This document shows, one piece after another, positions 7,031-9,132 of a DNA stretch of 9,132 nucleotides. How positions within the stretch are numbered: the first letter of the stretch is position 1; every line of letters begins with the position of its first letter. Where the stretch lies: NCBI GenBank assembly GCA_036260075.1, contig DATAAM010000103.1, positions 1 through 9,132 of the forward strand. The letters run 5' to 3'. The stretch comes from DATAAM01 sp036260075. Its GTDB lineage: Bacteria; Actinomycetota; Acidimicrobiia; Acidimicrobiales; JAHWLA01. Both the position numbers and the translations under genes were made by a program. The notes beneath the pieces are model-generated. The model ran no database searches, was not told the DNA's origin, and saw only the letters and a list, made by a program, of their open reading frames with translations.

Positions 7031-7101
7031 GTCCGAAATGGTCCGGTTGGGCCATGTCGGCGGACGGCGGGAACGCCGAAGATGAAGTGAGTCTTCCGGC
7101 G
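7031..7101 (+). promoter_or_regulatory. Structured 5' leader with mutually exclusive hairpins
   Basis: Stem A: GTCCG (7031-7035) pairs with CGGAC (7061-7065), enclosing ATGGTC/GGCCAT (7038-7043 with 7050-7055) around a 6-nt loop. Stem B: CGGCG (7065-7069) pairs with CGCCG (7074-7078) around a GGAA tetraloop of GNRA type. Stem C: CGCCGAAGA (7074-7082) pairs with TCTTCCGGCG (7092-7101), 9 bp with one bulged C and a 9-nt loop. B and C use the same CGCCG and cannot coexist. Downstream, GGTCC (7103-7107) can pair with GGACC (7123-7127) near the start codon. The layout is that of an attenuator or riboswitch-like leader. It matches no riboswitch class I can recall, and GC-rich DNA makes hairpins by chance, so this is tentative. 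Confidence 0.35.
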
Positions 7102-7138
7102 GGGTCCTGGGTGGAGCGCGTCGGACCGCGTCCCCGAG

Positions 7139-8782
7139 GTGATCGTCCTGTCCTCTCGTCGTCTGCTGCTGGCCGTCCTCGCGCTCGTGGCCCCCTTGGC
7201 CCTGCCTTCGCCGCCCGCCGAGGCGCGCGCCCACCGCCCCGGTCCCGCCTACTGGCTGGCCTCCTCCGACGGGGGCGTGTTCGCCTTCGGCCGGGCCGCC
7301 CACGTGGGCGCCGCCGTCGACGCCGGCCTCCAGCGCCCGATCACCGGCATCGCCGACACGCCCGACGGCGGCGGCTACTGGCTGGTCGCCCGCGACGGCG
7401 GCGTGTTCGCCTTCGGCAACGCCCCCTACCTCGGCGGCGCCTCGGGCCTCCCGCTGAACCGGTCGGTCACCGACATCGCGGCCACCGCCACCGGCCGGGG
7501 CTACTGGCTCGTCGGGTCGGACGGCGGTGTCTTCGCCTTCGGCGACGCGCAGTTCCGCGGGTCGGCAGGCGAGGCCCGGCCCACGAGCCCCGTCGTCGGC
7601 GTCGCCGGGACCCGCTCGGGCGAGGGCTACTGGCTGGTCGGCGCCGACGGCGGCGTCTTCGCCTTCGGGGACGCCGCCTACCACGGCTCGATCTCGGGCG
7701 TGGCGCTCAACCGTCCCGTCGTGGGCATCGCCGCCACCCGCTCGGGCCGGGGCTACTGGATCGTGACCGGCGACGGCGGCGTCTTCGCGTTCGGGGACGC
7801 CAAGTTCTTCGGCGGCATCTCCCACGAGCCGCTCAAGGCACCGGTCGTCGGCATCGCCCCCACCCGCGGCGACCAGGGCTACTGGCTGGCCGCGGCCGAC
7901 GGTGGCGTCTTCGCCTTCGGGGACGCGGGCTTCTTCGGCGGGGCCAACCACGGCGCCCTGCGCACGCCGGTCGTCGGCATCACCTCGGGCATCGGCACGC
8001 AGGTGCCCGCCGCGGTCGAGTCGGGACTGGCGACCACCTTCGGGTGGGACGTCTCGTGGCCGCAGTGCGGGCGCAACCTGCCCAACCTGCCGAAGGGCCG
8101 CCACGGCTACGCCATCGTCGGGGTGACCCGAGGCCACCTCTACAGCGTGAACGAGTGCCTGACCCCCGAGCACCACTGGTCGACGACAGGGGGCGGGCTG
8201 GCGGGCCTCTACATCAACGCCAACTACCCGTACCGCAACGAGGAGCCGCAGCTCGCGGGGTGGTACGCCGATGCCTGCGCGGGCCACGACCTCGGCTGCC
8301 ACCTGTACCAGTACGGCCTGCGGGGCGCCCGCCAGGCGCTGACGGACGCCAAGGCGGCGGGTGTGTCCGCCCCGCTGTGGTGGCTCGACATCGAGACGGT
8401 GAACCGCTGGTCGCCCGACGTCAACGCCAACCGGCACATCGTCCGGGGCGTGATCGACGGGCTGCACGAGGCGGGCCTGCGGATCGGCGTGTACTCCACC
8501 GCCTACCAGTGGGGGGTCATCACGGGCGGCATGGAGATCCCGGGCGTGCCCCTCTGGATCGCCACCGGCGGCAGCATCGCCGACGGACCGCCCACGTGCG
8601 GCAACCCGGCCAAGGCCTTCGCGGGCGGCGTCCCGTACCTCGTGCAGTTCCTCCACGAGGGGCTCGACGGCAACGTGCTGTGCGAGGCGGGCCTCCGCCA
8701 CGCCCGCGAGATCTTCAAGGCGTCACCACCGCCGCCCGTCCCCGAGTTCGAGACCGAGCTGAAGCTCAGCCGCCTCCACTAG
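7139..8782 (+). CDS. Secreted protein: six 42-residue repeats plus C-terminal GH25-like domain
   Basis: 547 residues. The N-terminus (VLSSRRLLLAVLALVAPLAL, then PSPPAEARA) is a signal peptide with likely cleavage after an Ala near residues 27-31, so the protein is exported. Residues 37-288 are six tandem units of exactly 42 residues, each carrying YW(L/I)xxxxDGGVFAFGxA; a six-bladed beta-propeller is plausible but unproven. A linker leads to a C-terminal domain from about 301: GWDVSWPQC at 302-310, YINANYP at 358-364, WWLDIE with D417 and E419, GVYSTAYQW, and PLWIA. The GWD start and DxE strand resemble GH25 lysozyme-like and DUF1906-like TIM barrels, suggesting peptidoglycan or glycan binding or hydrolysis. 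Six cysteines in this domain fit disulfides outside the cell. GTG 7139 is the only start: no ATG, GTG or TTG precedes it in frame before the stop at 7088-7090. The last 17 bp overlap the facing acyltransferase gene. Confidence 0.85.
   Translation: MIVLSSRRLLLAVLALVAPLALPSPPAEARAHRPGPAYWLASSDGGVFAFGRAAHVGAAVDAGLQRPITGIADTPDGGGYWLVARDGGVFAFGNAPYLGGASGLPLNRSVTDIAATATGRGYWLVGSDGGVFAFGDAQFRGSAGEARPTSPVVGVAGTRSGEGYWLVGADGGVFAFGDAAYHGSISGVALNRPVVGIAATRSGRGYWIVTGDGGVFAFGDAKFFGGISHEPLKAPVVGIAPTRGDQGYWLAAADGGVFAFGDAGFFGGANHGALRTPVVGITSGIGTQVPAAVESGLATTFGWDVSWPQCGRNLPNLPKGRHGYAIVGVTRGHLYSVNECLTPEHHWSTTGGGLAGLYINANYPYRNEEPQLAGWYADACAGHDLGCHLYQYGLRGARQALTDAKAAGVSAPLWWLDIETVNRWSPDVNANRHIVRGVIDGLHEAGLRIGVYSTAYQWGVITGGMEIPGVPLWIATGGSIADGPPTCGNPAKAFAGGVPYLVQFLHEGLDGNVLCEAGLRHAREIFKASPPPPVPEFETELKLSRLH
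7247..8002 (+). repeat. Six in-frame 126-bp coding repeats
   Basis: Units begin at 7247, 7373, 7499, 7625, 7751 and 7877, each exactly 126 bp with no insertion or deletion. The core encoding DGGVFAFG is nearly identical in all six, and its differences are mostly synonymous (GTG/GTC for Val, GGG/GGC/GGT for Gly). The outer parts diverge, and unit 1 is the most divergent (GRAAHVGAAVDA). This points to old duplications kept by selection on the protein rather than recent slippage. Confidence 0.9.
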
Positions 8783-9132
8783 AAGGGGGCGTGGCCCGGG
8801 CGATCTCCTCGTCAGTGGGCTCGCGCTCGACGCGTGCCTCTTCCGGGAGCAGGTCGACGAGGGCCGCCATGATCACCTCGGTGTCGGCCTTGGCGTTCTC
8901 GTAGCGCAGGCCCGCCACCGGATCGCCTACCCGCACCTGCACCAGCGGCGGGTGGAGGACGTTGGTGACGTTGGGCAGGCGCGACGACCGCGGCCACACC
9001 TGCTCGGTGCCCCACAGGCCGATCGGGACCACGGGGGCCCGGGTCATGGCCGCCAGTCGGGCGGCGCCGGTCTTGCCTGTGAGTGTGGGCTTGTAGAAGT
9101 CGCGGCCGCGCGGGATCGTGCCCTGAGGCATG
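8766..9132 (-). CDS. PlsC-type acyltransferase, C-terminal part only
   Basis: The frame is open to the right edge; 121 full codons are visible and the N-terminal half, including the HX4D catalytic motif, lies outside the window. The visible part starts at the family's motif III in the form PQGTIPRG (PEGT in most members), then FYKPTLTGKTGAARLA, and motif IV as VVPIGLWGTE. WPRSSRLPNV and a PPLVQVRVGDPV strand follow. The ATG at 9131-9129 is internal, since the motif would be cut from its catalytic half. It probably acylates a glycerol-phosphate or lysolipid acceptor at the membrane. The acidic tail after about residue 80 is variable in the family. It is the second acyltransferase in the window but faces the other way and is not in the left operon. 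Its stop lies within the last codons of the repeat-protein gene. Confidence 0.8.
   Translation of the reverse strand, partial: MPQGTIPRGRDFYKPTLTGKTGAARLAAMTRAPVVPIGLWGTEQVWPRSSRLPNVTNVLHPPLVQVRVGDPVAGLRYENAKADTEVIMAALVDLLPEEARVEREPTDEEIARATPPSSGGG

Larger units (their letters stand above)
6942..7138 (+). promoter_or_regulatory. Intergenic region and leader of the secreted repeat protein
   Basis: This 197-bp gap separates aconitase from the repeat-protein gene. After the dyad at 6947-6992 comes TTGACA at 7006-7011, a perfect -35 box, but I find no TANNNT at 16-19 bp spacing, so the promoter is incomplete or uses another sigma factor. An interrupted inverted repeat, CACCT (7014-7018) with AGGTG (7027-7031), follows and might be an operator. 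From 7031 onward the sequence is dense in potential hairpins (listed separately). GTG 7139 has no properly spaced Shine-Dalgarno: GAGG abuts it directly. Confidence 0.4.

Noticed and set aside
7006..7035. Complete sigma-70 promoter with TTGACA
   Set aside because: TTGACA is perfect but no acceptable -10 lies at 16-19 bp, so only the -35-like element is reported, within the intergenic region.
7031..7138. Known c-di-GMP or c-di-AMP riboswitch
   Set aside because: I could not find the conserved cores of those classes in the leader, so it is reported only as an unassigned structure.
7247..8002. CRISPR or tandem DNA repeat array
   Set aside because: The 126-bp period is in frame, with synonymous changes in the core and divergent flanks, so it is a protein repeat and not a DNA-level array.
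7013..8701. 562-codon minus-strand open frame with internal repeats
   Set aside because: The periodicity simply mirrors the coding repeats on the plus strand; the real product has a signal peptide and a recognisable C-terminal domain.

Overview
The window is about 70% GC, has actinobacterial codon bias (long spurious ORFs on both strands), and carries six genes plus two truncated by its edges... counted exactly: five complete genes and two edge-truncated ones. An uncultured or little-studied actinomycete is the best fit, with class Acidimicrobiia my first guess. The reasons are a DinB-like TIGR03086/mycothiol-type protein, leaderless promoters of the TANNNT type, a mitochondrial-type aconitase, and a secreted protein built of 'YWLVxxDGGVFAFGDA' repeats, which I associate with that class. 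The taxonomic call is inference.

Left block (1-3351, + strand): a tight three-gene run. A zinc-dependent MDR dehydrogenase (5' end outside the window) is followed after 2 nt by a LarA-like (DUF2088, lactate racemase-type) protein, whose end overlaps a PlsC-type acyltransferase by 11 nt. The LarA-like protein keeps the lysine that would carry the nickel-pincer cofactor and the nickel-ligand histidine, but appears to have lost one catalytic histidine and the substrate arginine. A dehydrogenase, a possible nickel-pincer enzyme and an acyltransferase in one operon suggest an uncharacterised hydroxy-acid or lipid-related route. This is the best candidate here for an undescribed system.

Middle block (3348-6941): a small TIGR03086 metal-binding protein and a GntR/HutC-type regulator lie on the minus strand, and a mitochondrial-type aconitase runs divergently from the regulator. 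Only 20 bp separate gntR from acn. That space holds an 8-bp direct repeat with an 11-bp period, overlapping a good -10 box placed for leaderless transcription of aconitase. The layout suggests the regulator controls aconitase and itself. The TIGR03086 gene also has a leaderless-type promoter.

Right block (6942-9132): a 197-bp intergenic region holds a 46-bp imperfect dyad just after acn, then a leader with competing stem-loops. It precedes a secreted protein with six exact 42-residue repeats and a C-terminal GH25-like barrel domain. At the right edge, on the minus strand, is the C-terminal part of a second PlsC-type acyltransferase with a PQGT motif. Both convergent gene pairs (3348-3351 and 8766-8782) overlap at their stop codons, leaving no room for terminators between them.
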